From Indiicoccus explosivorum (GTDB lineage Bacteria; Bacillota; Bacilli; Bacillales_A; Planococcaceae): a DNA stretch of 64,000 nucleotides. The notes under the pieces are model-generated. The model was not told the DNA's origin, searched no databases, and was given only the letters and a program-made list of their open reading frames with translations. Both the position numbers and the translations under genes were made by a program. The stretch lies in contig NZ_NHTN01000021.1 in NCBI RefSeq assembly GCF_002167005.1, positions 1-64,000 on the forward strand, given 5' to 3'. The number at the start of each line of letters is the position of its first letter. Position 1 is the stretch's first letter. Below are positions 8,775 through 17,833 of this stretch, one piece after another.

Positions 8775-10652
8775 TTAAATAACACGAATATCAGTTACAC
8801 CATTACGCTTCAATACTTGTTCAGCATTAATTTTTACTTCGTCGCTAGCAAATCCGTTATCTAAGAAAACCATTCGTTCACATTTCTTATAAGATTTTGC
8901 TATATATTCAATATCTTCAAGTGAGAGTCCAATTTCTAGACAGACTACTAAATACCCAAACCCAACAGAAAATACAGTTCTACCTCTAATTTGCTTTTCC
9001 TCGACTGGCACAGTTAACTCTATCCCATATTTCAATAAGACTTCGTATAGAACATCCTCTTGTGAACGTCCATCTTTCACTGCTGTTTCTAAAGAGAAAA
9101 GGTTTTCTTCAATTTCACCTGCTTCTTCATCCCAAATTTTCAAATTTGTTTTGTCTAACTTAAACACTCTAAATCCAATATCTACCTCTTCTATGTTTTG
9201 GTTGTCCTGATTTGTTTCAATTATATTTGAACCTGCTCTTCGAATTCTATTTTTTCCGATTTCACAAATATTTTTGAATCCTGCTTTAAAAGCTTCTTCT
9301 GTTTCATGAATACTTTCTGGTATTTGAACTAGGATAAATTTTCTCTTTCCACCCAAAGAAGAATTAAGATTCATTAACGCATGAGCAGTAGTACCAGAAC
9401 CGGAAAAAAAATCTAACACTATTGCTTCTGGATCATCATAAAGCATTGATTGTAAAAGCTTCCTGATAAGCAATTCAGGTTTCGTATAATCAAACATTTT
9501 TGTTCCAAATAAATTAGTAATTTCCTTATCTGCATCCTCATATGTTGGAAATCCTCCACTTAGAGTAAAAAGGTTTTTTATCTTCTTTATTTCTCCACCC
9601 TTTTTTATATGATTTGGTCTGAATGGAATTTTACTAATCACTATCTCCTCACCATTATTTATAATTTCATCTAATTTTTCTTGTGAATATCTCCATTCTC
9701 CTTTAAGTCTAAAAGATTCTTTATTTGTTCCGTTTTCGATGACTATGTTGTCTAAAAGTGTCGTTTTAATTTTCCCTTCAGACATGTCTTGCGCTTCCAC
9801 TGAACCTTCTATAGCAGTAAAAGATACAGAGTTTACAGGAAAGGTAAGCACTTTTTCAGAGTTTCCAGCGTTGTTAAGAGGATATTTCTTACCAGCCTCT
9901 GTTAAATCTATCGATAGAGGTTTAGTAATAGCATTATTTTTACTATAGATAATAATGTATTCTGTAACACTCCCCATATTTCTATCAAGGAATGAAGGTT
10001 TTTTCTTTTTTTCCCAAACAATCGTTCCAACGTAATTTTTTTCCTCGAAGATTTCATCACATATTTTACGTAAATTATGAACTTCGTGGTCACTTATACT
10101 AATGAAAATCATTCCGTCTTTACTTAAAAGCGATTTTGCTACTTTTAACCTTGGATACATCATATTTAGCCAATCAGTATGATATCTTCCGTTAGTTTCA
10201 GCATTTGACTTAAAACTTTCTCCAATCGTTTCCTTATAGTTTTCTATATTGTCCTGAAAGTCATCTTTATAAATAAAATCATTTCCAGTATTATATGGAG
10301 GATCAATATAAATCATCTTAATCTTATTAAAATATGAAAGTTGCAAAAGTCTGAGTACTTCCAAATTGTCTCCTTCTACGTAAATGTTCTGAGTTGAATC
10401 CCAGTTCACACTTTCCTCTCTTACTGGTATCAATGTCCCTGTTGATTGTTTCTGAGCAAGCTGCATTGCTTCTGTCTTCCCATTCCAAGTGAACTGATAT
10501 CTTTCCTTTTCTGTTTCAATATGTTCTCCAAGAGTTAGTTGAAGTTTCTCGAAATCTATTTTGTTTTCCGTAAACACTTCTGGGAACAGTTGTTTTAATT
10601 TCTCAATATTTTCTTGAGCAATGTTCGCCGTCTTCCCGTCGAGTTTTTGCAT
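8775..10652 (-). CDS. mod: Type III DNA adenine methyltransferase, Mod subunit
   Basis: 625 residues. It transfers a methyl group from SAM to adenine N6 in an asymmetric site and supplies sequence recognition for the Res complex. The catalytic DPPY motif (residues 117-120, in IYIDPPYNTGN) comes before the SAM-binding FSGSGTT (about 415, in VLDFFSGSGTTAHAL), which is the beta-class order expected of type III Mod. The variable region between them (about 220-390) should be the target-recognition domain. The ATG directly follows the TAA of the DUF4391 gene, so translation is probably coupled. No homopolymer or short tandem repeat typical of phase-variable mod genes was noticed. Confidence 0.92.
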   Translation of the reverse strand: MQKLDGKTANIAQENIEKLKQLFPEVFTENKIDFEKLQLTLGEHIETEKERYQFTWNGKTEAMQLAQKQSTGTLIPVREESVNWDSTQNIYVEGDNLEVLRLLQLSYFNKIKMIYIDPPYNTGNDFIYKDDFQDNIENYKETIGESFKSNAETNGRYHTDWLNMMYPRLKVAKSLLSKDGMIFISISDHEVHNLRKICDEIFEEKNYVGTIVWEKKKKPSFLDRNMGSVTEYIIIYSKNNAITKPLSIDLTEAGKKYPLNNAGNSEKVLTFPVNSVSFTAIEGSVEAQDMSEGKIKTTLLDNIVIENGTNKESFRLKGEWRYSQEKLDEIINNGEEIVISKIPFRPNHIKKGGEIKKIKNLFTLSGGFPTYEDADKEITNLFGTKMFDYTKPELLIRKLLQSMLYDDPEAIVLDFFSGSGTTAHALMNLNSSLGGKRKFILVQIPESIHETEEAFKAGFKNICEIGKNRIRRAGSNIIETNQDNQNIEEVDIGFRVFKLDKTNLKIWDEEAGEIEENLFSLETAVKDGRSQEDVLYEVLLKYGIELTVPVEEKQIRGRTVFSVGFGYLVVCLEIGLSLEDIEYIAKSYKKCERMVFLDNGFASDEVKINAEQVLKRNGVTDIRVI

Positions 10653-11423
10653 TTAAATTATCCCTCTCAGTCTCTCTATTTCTTTCTCTGCCTCTTGCTC
10701 GTTTTGTTTTATTTTCATATGCCATTCCATCTTTTCATTGAATTCAATAGCTTTCTTTTGTTCTTTCTCAAGGGTTTCAATACTCACATTCAATTTTTCA
10801 ATTCTCTCTATCAACTGAAGTACTTCCTCTTGGTTTGTTCCGCTTGTAGGATAGGTGCCCACCACATCGATAGCTTTAGATACTCTTAGTTTGGAGTCCA
10901 TATGCTTATACAATTCATGCAGATTCGCAAGGGGCTGCTTTACAAAGTTCAATGAATTGAGAAGTTTACTATATTCAGAATCAGCAGCAAAAGTAAACCA
11001 ACCTGTAGAAACAACTTTATCACTAATAACCTTTAAATCATTTTGTAAATTCAATCGTTTAGTACAAGTACTCATCATCAGCTCACCTTCAAATGAAGCG
11101 AAAATCAGAAAAACCGGATTAGGAAATATCCGATGGAACAACTTCTTTAGCTGATCTACCTTCTGTTTTTCGCGCAGCTGTACGTATAGACAAAGGATTT
11201 CCTCATATCGATATTGCTCAGAACGATAGGTAGCAACATTCGTACTCGATTCATTCAGCACTGCTAATATATAAACACGATCAATTTCAGAAGTCAGATA
11301 ATCCTTCTCGCTTTGCGTCAGCTCCCCCGATTGTACAATACGATCCTTGGCTAAAATCCGATTCACTATACTCTTCTTTGGATAACCTAACTTTTCTAGT
11401 AACACGTCTCTCAATTCAAACAC
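10653..11423 (-). CDS. DUF4391 domain protein
   Basis: 256 residues. The N-terminus (lxxKLGYPKKSIVNRILAK, then ESSTNVATY and EILCLYVQLRE) and the middle block (FLIFASFEGELMMSTCTKRL) follow the DUF4391 pattern as I remember it. The C-terminal 50 residues form a probable coiled coil (LIERIEKLNVSIETLEKEQK). DUF4391 genes recur between SNF2-type helicases and type III mod genes, exactly as here, but have no proven function that I know. It starts with GTG directly after the helicase TAG and ends directly before the mod ATG, so the three genes are packed with no free bases. A subunit or adaptor role in the same complex is likely; this is inference. Confidence 0.75.
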   Translation of the reverse strand: MFELRDVLLEKLGYPKKSIVNRILAKDRIVQSGELTQSEKDYLTSEIDRVYILAVLNESSTNVATYRSEQYRYEEILCLYVQLREKQKVDQLKKLFHRIFPNPVFLIFASFEGELMMSTCTKRLNLQNDLKVISDKVVSTGWFTFAADSEYSKLLNSLNFVKQPLANLHELYKHMDSKLRVSKAIDVVGTYPTSGTNQEEVLQLIERIEKLNVSIETLEKEQKKAIEFNEKMEWHMKIKQNEQEAEKEIERLRGII

Positions 11424-14400
11424 CTACTTCAATATTAGGTATGAAATCACTTCGAAATCATCAGTCGATGAAGACGTATTCTGTAGCAATGAGGATTGCC
11501 CCAGTGAGAACAACGAAGCCATTCCTTGCTCCTCCACAATTCCCAAAATGAATTCCGAGGCTTTTTTAAGTAACTCTATATACGGATCCATATCTGCTTG
11601 AAAGTCAGTCTCATCATTAAAAACTGTAATAAGTTCTTGGTTTATACTCCGTTGGCCTTGGCATGCCTTCCTAAAAAGATCCAGAATCTGTTTTGTCTTA
11701 TTGTGCCCAAGCTTAACTGTTCCTTCTAAGTCCATATAAATCAGGAAAAATGGATACAGAGAACTTCTATCATTCAATTTGGCACGGCTTTGTGTATGCC
11801 TTAAGCAGAAGATGATTCCTTCATTTCTTAGATCTTCTGGCAACAATTCTTTATTTGCTAGAGCGAACAATCCTTTTTGGGCATTAGTTATTTCTTGCTT
11901 GTTCACTTCCATATAATCCAACAGGTCCATCTTAAAGTCATTTAACGTCAAATCAGTGATTGAAATGCTGCCGGATATATCTTCAAGATCCAGAACAGCT
12001 TCTTGCAATTGCTTAAGTTGCTTCGCCCGGTATTCCAAGTCATTCATTTTTTCTCCAGCATCTTCATCGATTACGTTTTCTTCACCGGTTGCAGAGATAT
12101 CAAGCAAGATCATTCGACCGCTCACACGTTCTTCCAGACTGATATACTCTTCCAACTCCATATTCGGCCAAAAATTAACCAATTGGATAACATCATTTTT
12201 AGAACCGAGACGATCCACGCGACCGAAGCGCTGGATAATACGAACCGGGTTCCAATGGATATCATAATTGATGAGATAATCGCAGTCCTGTAAGTTCTGA
12301 CCTTCTGAAATACAATCAGTTGCAATCAATAAATCTATTTCCATTCCCAATCCTAAATCTGTCTTATCGCGTTCTTTTGAATTAGGTGAAAAACTTGTCA
12401 GGATAGAACTTAAATCAGACCGGAGTTTTGGAATGGTTGATTTGTTATTGCCTGTACCCACTACCAAAGCTGCATTCAATCCATGTTCCCGCTTGATCCA
12501 GTCTGCCAACTGTTCATACAGGTAAATTGCGGTATCTGCAAATGCAGTAAATACCAAAACTTTCTTATTATTCACATTTAGCGGACTTTTGATTTTCTCT
12601 GTAACAGCTGATTTTAAATGGTTAAGTTTTGCATCCCGTTCTGGCGTAATTGGAGCAGTTTCTAATAAAAGACTTTCCAATATCCTTTGGTCACTTCTTA
12701 AATCCTGAAGCCATTTAACCCGGTCAATATCACTGATGAGAACCTTTACTTTTGATCCAATTAACTGATCATTAAAGTCTTCATCTTCAAAATCAATATC
12801 TTGGATTGAAACATCTATTTTTGGATTCACTTTAAAAGATTCAAGTTTTTCAATGAGGTTGTCTACTCTTGTAAGGAGCTTTGCAACTGTAAAGCCGAAA
12901 GAACTGATGGAACTTTCCATTCGTTTCAACATATTTACACGCATCAAGTGGATCAAGCTCATTTCTCTATCAATTTGTTTAAAGATAGAGCCGCCACTTA
13001 CTTGCATGTCATACCGTTGACTGTAAGCCTGTTGTTTCGCAGGAAGAACATACCGGATTGGAGAATAGGCGCTCAAGTTCAATCGATTGATAATCCGGTT
13101 CACCTCATCAATTCTAGGAAATTGTCCAGTTTCGTCAATCTCCGACTTGATATTCAAAGGCTTAAGTCTCTCTGGAAACTTCCCTATCTCACTCATATTA
13201 TAATACTTCTCAATATGCTTCCTTGATCGTGCAATCGTTAATGTATCGAGTAGTTTAAAGTAATCAAAATTAAGCATTTCAAGAAGGTTTTCGGAAGTTC
13301 GCGCAGTTTCTCCATATTTCAACCACCGATTGAAAACTGTCTGCGCATTACGAAGAGTCGCATCGATACTTTCTATTCCTGCTTTACTTAGCGCATTATC
13401 TTTTCCTTCTGTTATAAACGCTACTTGGTTTTTCAGATCTGTCATTTTATTATTCACAGGTGTAGCTGATAACATGAGAACTTTCGTTTTCACGCCTGAT
13501 TTTATTATTTCTTTCATCAATCTTGAATACCTTGTTTCCCGGTTCTTTCGAGTTGGATTATTCCGGAAATTATGCGATTCATCAATAACAACTAAGTCAT
13601 AGTTCGACCAATTTATAGAAGCCAAATTAATGTCTCCAGATAAACCATCGAATCTGCTGAGATCTGTATGATTTAATACATCAAAGTTGAACCGGTCTTT
13701 ATTAAAGGTGTTTCTTTTATCGTTTTGTGTATATACAAGCCAATTCTCACGCAATTTCTTCGGACAAAGTACTAGAACACGGTCATTCCTTAACTCATAA
13801 TATTTTATAACCGCTAGCCCTTCGAGTGTTTTTCCAAGTCCAACGCTGTCTGCTATAATACAGCCATTGTACTTTTCGAGTTTATCGATAGCTCCAATAA
13901 CACCATCTTTTTGGAATTTGTATAGCTTGTTCCAAATAACTGTATCCTTAAACCCGGTTTTCTCCTTGATAACTTCGTCCTCATTAAACTCTTCGATATA
14001 CTCCCGGAAAATATTATAGAGAGTAACAAAGTATAGAAACTCAGGTGTTTGGTCCCGGTAAAGAAGTTCGAGTCTCTTCAAGACCTCTTCCCTTACCGAC
14101 TCTGTTCTTTGCTCATCTTTCCAAAGAGCGTCAAAATATTCAATATAACCCGCTGTTTCTGTATTAGAGGTGCTTAAATGCGGAATAGGTGAACTAACAT
14201 ATCCAAGCCCTTCCGCAGTGAAATTTGAGTTTCCTTGAACTGCTACTCCCTCTCTCTTTGCATTTTGAGAGATGTATAAATTTGTACCAGCGACAGACTC
14301 TGTTAGTGCTTTTATTTCAACTTTACTCCTGATCCAATCTGCACACTCTTTCGCGATTTTTGCTTGATTAAGATTATTCCGCAAGAAAAACTCTTGAGCA

Positions 14401-14672
14401 GTTCCAGACAAATGACTTTCCCTTAATAGGCGATCTCTTCTTGTACTCCCTGCTACTCTATTTGAGCTCATAAAAGCAGGCTCTGATAACAGCAGCCGAA
14501 CAGACTCGACGCTATTCAGTTCTTCCTTTAAAAAGTCAAAGGCATGGATACTGAATAAAGAAGCCATGATTGATGCCTTATGGCCTTTTTTAAGATAGGG
14601 ACTAATCGCATCTCCAACAATTCCTGAACGCTTGTTATCCAGCATTCTCATTACCATTGCCATCCCTCTCAC
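11424..14672 (-). CDS. SNF2-family helicase with N-terminal PLD-like domain
   Basis: 1082 residues. Residues of about 20-175 look like a phospholipase-D-like domain: GNSNFTAEGLG (about 150) matches the GSSNLTxxGL segment, but the preceding HxK position reads GTN in AGTNLYIS, so the HKD nuclease motif seems degenerate. The SNF2 motor follows: Walker A DSVGLGKT (about 274), DESH box in VVIDESHNFR (about 363), and motifs V-VI in the segment ending RIIQRFGRVDRLG (about 817). It probably translocates on double-stranded DNA, as HepA/RapA-like and DISARM DrmD-like proteins are thought to do. Several in-frame ATGs crowd the start; the GTG at 14672 or an ATG within the next ten codons may be used. Confidence 0.85.
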   Translation of the reverse strand: MRGMAMVMRMLDNKRSGIVGDAISPYLKKGHKASIMASLFSIHAFDFLKEELNSVESVRLLLSEPAFMSSNRVAGSTRRDRLLRESHLSGTAQEFFLRNNLNQAKIAKECADWIRSKVEIKALTESVAGTNLYISQNAKREGVAVQGNSNFTAEGLGYVSSPIPHLSTSNTETAGYIEYFDALWKDEQRTESVREEVLKRLELLYRDQTPEFLYFVTLYNIFREYIEEFNEDEVIKEKTGFKDTVIWNKLYKFQKDGVIGAIDKLEKYNGCIIADSVGLGKTLEGLAVIKYYELRNDRVLVLCPKKLRENWLVYTQNDKRNTFNKDRFNFDVLNHTDLSRFDGLSGDINLASINWSNYDLVVIDESHNFRNNPTRKNRETRYSRLMKEIIKSGVKTKVLMLSATPVNNKMTDLKNQVAFITEGKDNALSKAGIESIDATLRNAQTVFNRWLKYGETARTSENLLEMLNFDYFKLLDTLTIARSRKHIEKYYNMSEIGKFPERLKPLNIKSEIDETGQFPRIDEVNRIINRLNLSAYSPIRYVLPAKQQAYSQRYDMQVSGGSIFKQIDREMSLIHLMRVNMLKRMESSISSFGFTVAKLLTRVDNLIEKLESFKVNPKIDVSIQDIDFEDEDFNDQLIGSKVKVLISDIDRVKWLQDLRSDQRILESLLLETAPITPERDAKLNHLKSAVTEKIKSPLNVNNKKVLVFTAFADTAIYLYEQLADWIKREHGLNAALVVGTGNNKSTIPKLRSDLSSILTSFSPNSKERDKTDLGLGMEIDLLIATDCISEGQNLQDCDYLINYDIHWNPVRIIQRFGRVDRLGSKNDVIQLVNFWPNMELEEYISLEERVSGRMILLDISATGEENVIDEDAGEKMNDLEYRAKQLKQLQEAVLDLEDISGSISITDLTLNDFKMDLLDYMEVNKQEITNAQKGLFALANKELLPEDLRNEGIIFCLRHTQSRAKLNDRSSLYPFFLIYMDLEGTVKLGHNKTKQILDLFRKACQGQRSINQELITVFNDETDFQADMDPYIELLKKASEFILGIVEEQGMASLFSLGQSSLLQNTSSSTDDFEVISYLILK

Positions 14673-14702
14673 TATGCTTTTCTATTAAATCAAATGAATT
14701 TT

Positions 14703-15818
14703 TTAAGATATTAATCGTTGTAAAGCCTCTTGCTTTTGTTGAAGCTGTTGAAACAGTTTTTCGACAGTCCCAGCCCCGACATTCGCGTATTTCGCCAATA
14801 TAACGAGTTCCTGTGGCAACTGTCCAACCGTTGAAAGGGAATCTTCCTGAAGCTGTCGAACCAAACTTGGAATCCCGCTGAATTCCTCTTTAATTAAAGG
14901 AGTTTTTGCTAGCTCCTCAGTGACAATAATATATTCGGATCTGTAGAAAAGGAATAGCTCTCCCGGTCTCTCCAGTCTCACTTTTCGGCGTTCCTTCTCT
15001 TCTTCAATAAAAAGACTTAATTCTTTGAATAAAAGTTCGTCACTCTTTTCGTTAAATCTCTTTACATGTTCATGTATCCCTTCCAGGTTTTCAGGAAGCT
15101 CACTTATTATTCGAGCTTGCTGTTCAGCTCCTAATCGGATGAGAAAGGTTTCAGATTTATCGAATCGTTGAGGCAACAAAAATGCATCTCTAAGGAAATA
15201 TGGTACAGAAAGGGTCTGCTTTTTGTACGAAATTGTTCGGATGGAAGTAAATCCAGGCGGTTCGGCCGCTATAGGTGCAGAAACAACTTGAGGCAATTCT
15301 TTTTCTTCTGTTGGTTGGGAGATGGACTTCTTAAACAACTCTTCCAGTCCTAGGAGACGTTTTTCTAGTTCAGTTAAATCGTAATTCTCACCTTGCTTAG
15401 GTTTAGGGTCTTTATAAGCCGGCACTTCTCCATCTACTGGTCCATAGACTTCCATATACCATTTGACGACTATGTATATAGCTTCCCAAGACAACAACGC
15501 TTCACTGAAGCGGAATGCACGCGTTTCATGTGCAGCCTGGTTTCCTGTCTTTCTTACATGATGCAAAGCGTCCCGTACTTCAGCCGTTAAGTACCCTTTT
15601 GTACTTAGAGTATCTAGCCGTTCTTTTAGCGTCGTCCATGGATTCGCTTCAATTTTCTCAGTAAGCATAACATTAGTCAGGAGTGCCTCTACAAATGTAC
15701 GCGAATGAGTAAGCATTGTACGAGGGCTCACAAATATGCTGTTCTCTAGGTCTCTTGCAACATGTGCCAATTTTTCATTGAATGGTTCAACAAACTCGTA
15801 GAAGTAACTTCCGCTCAT
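14703..15818 (-). CDS. DUF4145-like protein of the defence operon
   Basis: 371 residues from the ATG at 15818, chosen because AAGGAGG lies 8 nt before it (the frame opens further upstream). Residues of about 20-125 resemble DUF4145: a helical domain ending in RKTGNQAAHETRAF, matching the RxxGNxAAH signature found in type I and other restriction subunits. The remaining 240 residues (including LSVPYFLRDAFLLPQRF and a final glutamine-rich helix near VEKLFQQLQQKQEALQ) I cannot assign. Gaps are 22 nt to the gene before and 30 nt to the helicase after it. Its place suggests a structural or DNA-end-sensing part of the complex, by inference only. Confidence 0.65.
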   Translation of the reverse strand: MSGSYFYEFVEPFNEKLAHVARDLENSIFVSPRTMLTHSRTFVEALLTNVMLTEKIEANPWTTLKERLDTLSTKGYLTAEVRDALHHVRKTGNQAAHETRAFRFSEALLSWEAIYIVVKWYMEVYGPVDGEVPAYKDPKPKQGENYDLTELEKRLLGLEELFKKSISQPTEEKELPQVVSAPIAAEPPGFTSIRTISYKKQTLSVPYFLRDAFLLPQRFDKSETFLIRLGAEQQARIISELPENLEGIHEHVKRFNEKSDELLFKELSLFIEEEKERRKVRLERPGELFLFYRSEYIIVTEELAKTPLIKEEFSGIPSLVRQLQEDSLSTVGQLPQELVILAKYANVGAGTVEKLFQQLQQKQEALQRLIS

Positions 15819-15840
15819 CACTTTTCCTCCTTCTAGATTG

Positions 15841-16101
15841 TTACCATTCACCTTGTCGAATTCTCTCATCATTTAAAAGTGCGAATAAGTAAGATGGTGC
15901 AAATAAATTCTGAATTGGAACTGTATTTTCTAGGGGAACAAATTGAAAAGCCTTCTCTAAAGTCCTTCTTGAGATCGCATGATTGGTTGTGCTTAACACA
16001 AGAGAATTTCCAGCTACTTTATAGGTGAATTTCTGGCCACGAATTTGAGTGAATTCTTGGCCATCATATTTGATTATTCTATTCCATACCTCATCAATCA
16101 T
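15841..16101 (-). CDS. Small conserved protein, first gene of the defence operon
   Basis: 86 residues from the ATG at 16101 (AGGGGG 7 nt upstream); an ATG two codons earlier is possible but too close to that RBS. The sequence (VWNRIIKYDGQEFTQIRG, then FTYKVAGNSLVLSTTN and FALLNDERIR) resembles small proteins I recall near restriction or helicase genes, but I know no function. It has no membrane segment or nuclease motif. Being first in the operon and small, it could be a regulator or a small subunit. Confidence 0.6.
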   Translation of the reverse strand: MIDEVWNRIIKYDGQEFTQIRGQKFTYKVAGNSLVLSTTNHAISRRTLEKAFQFVPLENTVPIQNLFAPSYLFALLNDERIRQGEW

Positions 16102-16171
16102 TTTCATGCCCCCTAATTTTTTTAATAAGTTATTTCGTTGACCAGAAAAACATCAAAAATGCCCTTAGCGT

Positions 16172-16202
16172 TTACATAATTTTACCACAGGAGTTAATTA
16201 AC
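16172..16202 (-). promoter_or_regulatory. Possible promoter and palindrome before the defence operon
   Basis: On the minus strand TGGTAAAAT (16187-16179) fits an extended -10 (TGn-TAAAAT); no good -35 was found. Just upstream lies GTTAATTAAC (16193-16202), a perfect 10-bp palindrome that could be an operator. The rest of the 357-base gap (16108-16464) is AT-rich, contains no ORF I trust, and marks the change from AT-rich to GC-rich sequence. Confidence 0.35.
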
Positions 16203-16464
16203 ACACTAGAGCGTATTAAATGTTTGTTTAATTTGTCTGATAAATTTGATTTTTATTCACCAATTTTAGTTAACGGTTGATGCAAGCCCCCTGAAATTTT
16301 TTTATCTCTTATCTTCATCTTATGATGTAGCAAGGAACTTCCCATTTCCTATTACGTTTTCTTTATTGCATCTCGTATTCTGACTCCCATTTTTCTGTTC
16401 TGTTTAATTCCCAACGGGTATGCTACGCTAATTCAGTTAACTCCATAAGAAAGAAGGAAGCCTC

Positions 16465-17037
16465 TTGAAACACGTCTTATTCCTCGCTTACCCGCATTAC
16501 GCAGATTTTGAAATCGGCCATGCCCTGTTCCTGCTCCGTAAGACTGCGAAAGCGAAGGTTATCACCGCGACGGTGGACGGAGAGCCGGTGGAAAGTCTCG
16601 GCGGACTCCAGACAGTTGCTAATGGACTGCTGAGTGATTTCGATATCCAGCGATTCGACCTGATCCTCATTTCAGGCGGTGACGGAGTCGATACCATCCT
16701 TAACGATGAATCTGTACGGACCGCCCTGCAGGATGCCGTTTCGTTCGGGGTGCCAATCGCATCGATCTGCGCGTCCGCTCTGCTGCTTGGTAAAGCAGGT
16801 ATTCTGGACGGCCGGGATTTCACCTGCCTGCCCCATACATACGAGAACCACCAGGAACTGTTTTCGAAAGCACGCTACACGGGCAACGCCATCGAAACTA
16901 GCGAGAACATCATCACGGCAAAAGGCACGGCATTCGCGGAGTTTGCCGTGGCAGCATGCCAGCTGGTCGGCGCACTCCAAGAGCCGGAGCGTGCTGACGC
17001 GATGCTGAAGTTTTGTAAGGGAGGCGCTGCTGAATGA
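16465..17037 (+). CDS. DJ-1/PfpI family protein
   Basis: 190 residues with the class I glutamine-amidotransferase-like fold: VLFLAYPHYADFE at the start, SGGDG loop near 71, and a nucleophile-elbow cysteine in PIASICASALLLGKAG (about residue 100). The family includes deglycases, proteases, chaperones and regulators; the substrate here is unknown. The start is TTG with AAGGAAG upstream. The stop overlaps the start of the methyltransferase gene by 4 nt (ATGA), so the two are translationally coupled. Confidence 0.85.
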   Translation: MKHVLFLAYPHYADFEIGHALFLLRKTAKAKVITATVDGEPVESLGGLQTVANGLLSDFDIQRFDLILISGGDGVDTILNDESVRTALQDAVSFGVPIASICASALLLGKAGILDGRDFTCLPHTYENHQELFSKARYTGNAIETSENIITAKGTAFAEFAVAACQLVGALQEPERADAMLKFCKGGAAE

Positions 17038-17801
17038 GCAATAGTTATCGGGATGACTTGTTTGACTCGTATTTAAAAGATGCAGACGAGCCGTTTGCCG
17101 GCTGGGATTTTTCGTTTATTTCAGATACCGGGAGACTCCAGAACGGGGCGCTGCCGTGGTCGTATGCAAGCATCGTGCTGCCGTATTTCTGGAAGTCGGT
17201 TTCCGTGCTCGATATGGGGACGGGCGGCGGCGAGTTCCTCGCGAAGCTGCAGCCGTTCCCCGCGAATTTGTGCGCGACGGAAGGCTACGCGCCGAATGTG
17301 CCGGTGGCGAAGCGGAAGCTGGAGCCCCTCGGTGTCCGGGTCGAGCAGGAATTCGATCAGGAAGACCAGCCGTTTCCAGACAGCGCGTTCGATTTGATCC
17401 TGAACCGGCACAAGAACTTCTCGGCGAAGGAAGTCCGGCGCATGCTGAAGGATGGCGGCACGTTCATCACCCAGCAGGTCGGCGGCCGCGACTGCCGGGA
17501 AATCAACGAAGCGCTCGGCGAGCCGTCGAACCCGCGGACGGCGCATTCCGAACTGGAACCGATGTGTGAAGCACTCGAACAAGAAGGATTCACAGTCACA
17601 CTCAAGCGGGAAGCGTTCCCTGTCCAGCGGTTTTACGATATCGGCGCGCTCGTGTATTATTTGAAAGCGATTCCGTGGCAAGTGCCGGGGTTCACGGTGG
17701 AGAAGTATCGGGATGAGCTGTTTGCCATCCACGAGCGGATATTGCAGGAGGGCTTTTTCGAAGTGACGCAGCAGCGGTATTTATTAGTGGCGGTGATTTA
17801 A
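17034..17801 (+). CDS. Class I SAM-dependent methyltransferase
   Basis: 255 residues. SAM-binding motif I is VLDMGTGGGEFLAKL (about residues 59-73), then the acidic residue after strand 2 (CATEGYAPN) and motif IV LILNRHKNF (about 120). The substrate is unknown; the fold fits small-molecule or protein methyltransferases. It overlaps the PfpI gene by 4 nt, and a GNAT gene follows 26-32 nt later, giving a three-gene operon that may modify or detoxify one compound. GGGAGG precedes the ATG. Confidence 0.85.
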   Translation: MSNSYRDDLFDSYLKDADEPFAGWDFSFISDTGRLQNGALPWSYASIVLPYFWKSVSVLDMGTGGGEFLAKLQPFPANLCATEGYAPNVPVAKRKLEPLGVRVEQEFDQEDQPFPDSAFDLILNRHKNFSAKEVRRMLKDGGTFITQQVGGRDCREINEALGEPSNPRTAHSELEPMCEALEQEGFTVTLKREAFPVQRFYDIGALVYYLKAIPWQVPGFTVEKYRDELFAIHERILQEGFFEVTQQRYLLVAVI

Positions 17802-17833
17802 GCAAGCAGGAATTCACGAACGGAGGGATGAAG

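Noticed and set aside
2383-16187. A DISARM or BREX locus
   Set aside because: The SNF2/PLD helicase and methyltransferase recall DISARM, but no DUF1998 DrmB or DrmA-type helicase is present; no PglX, PglZ or BrxC-like protein is seen either. The Mod/Res pair is plain type III.
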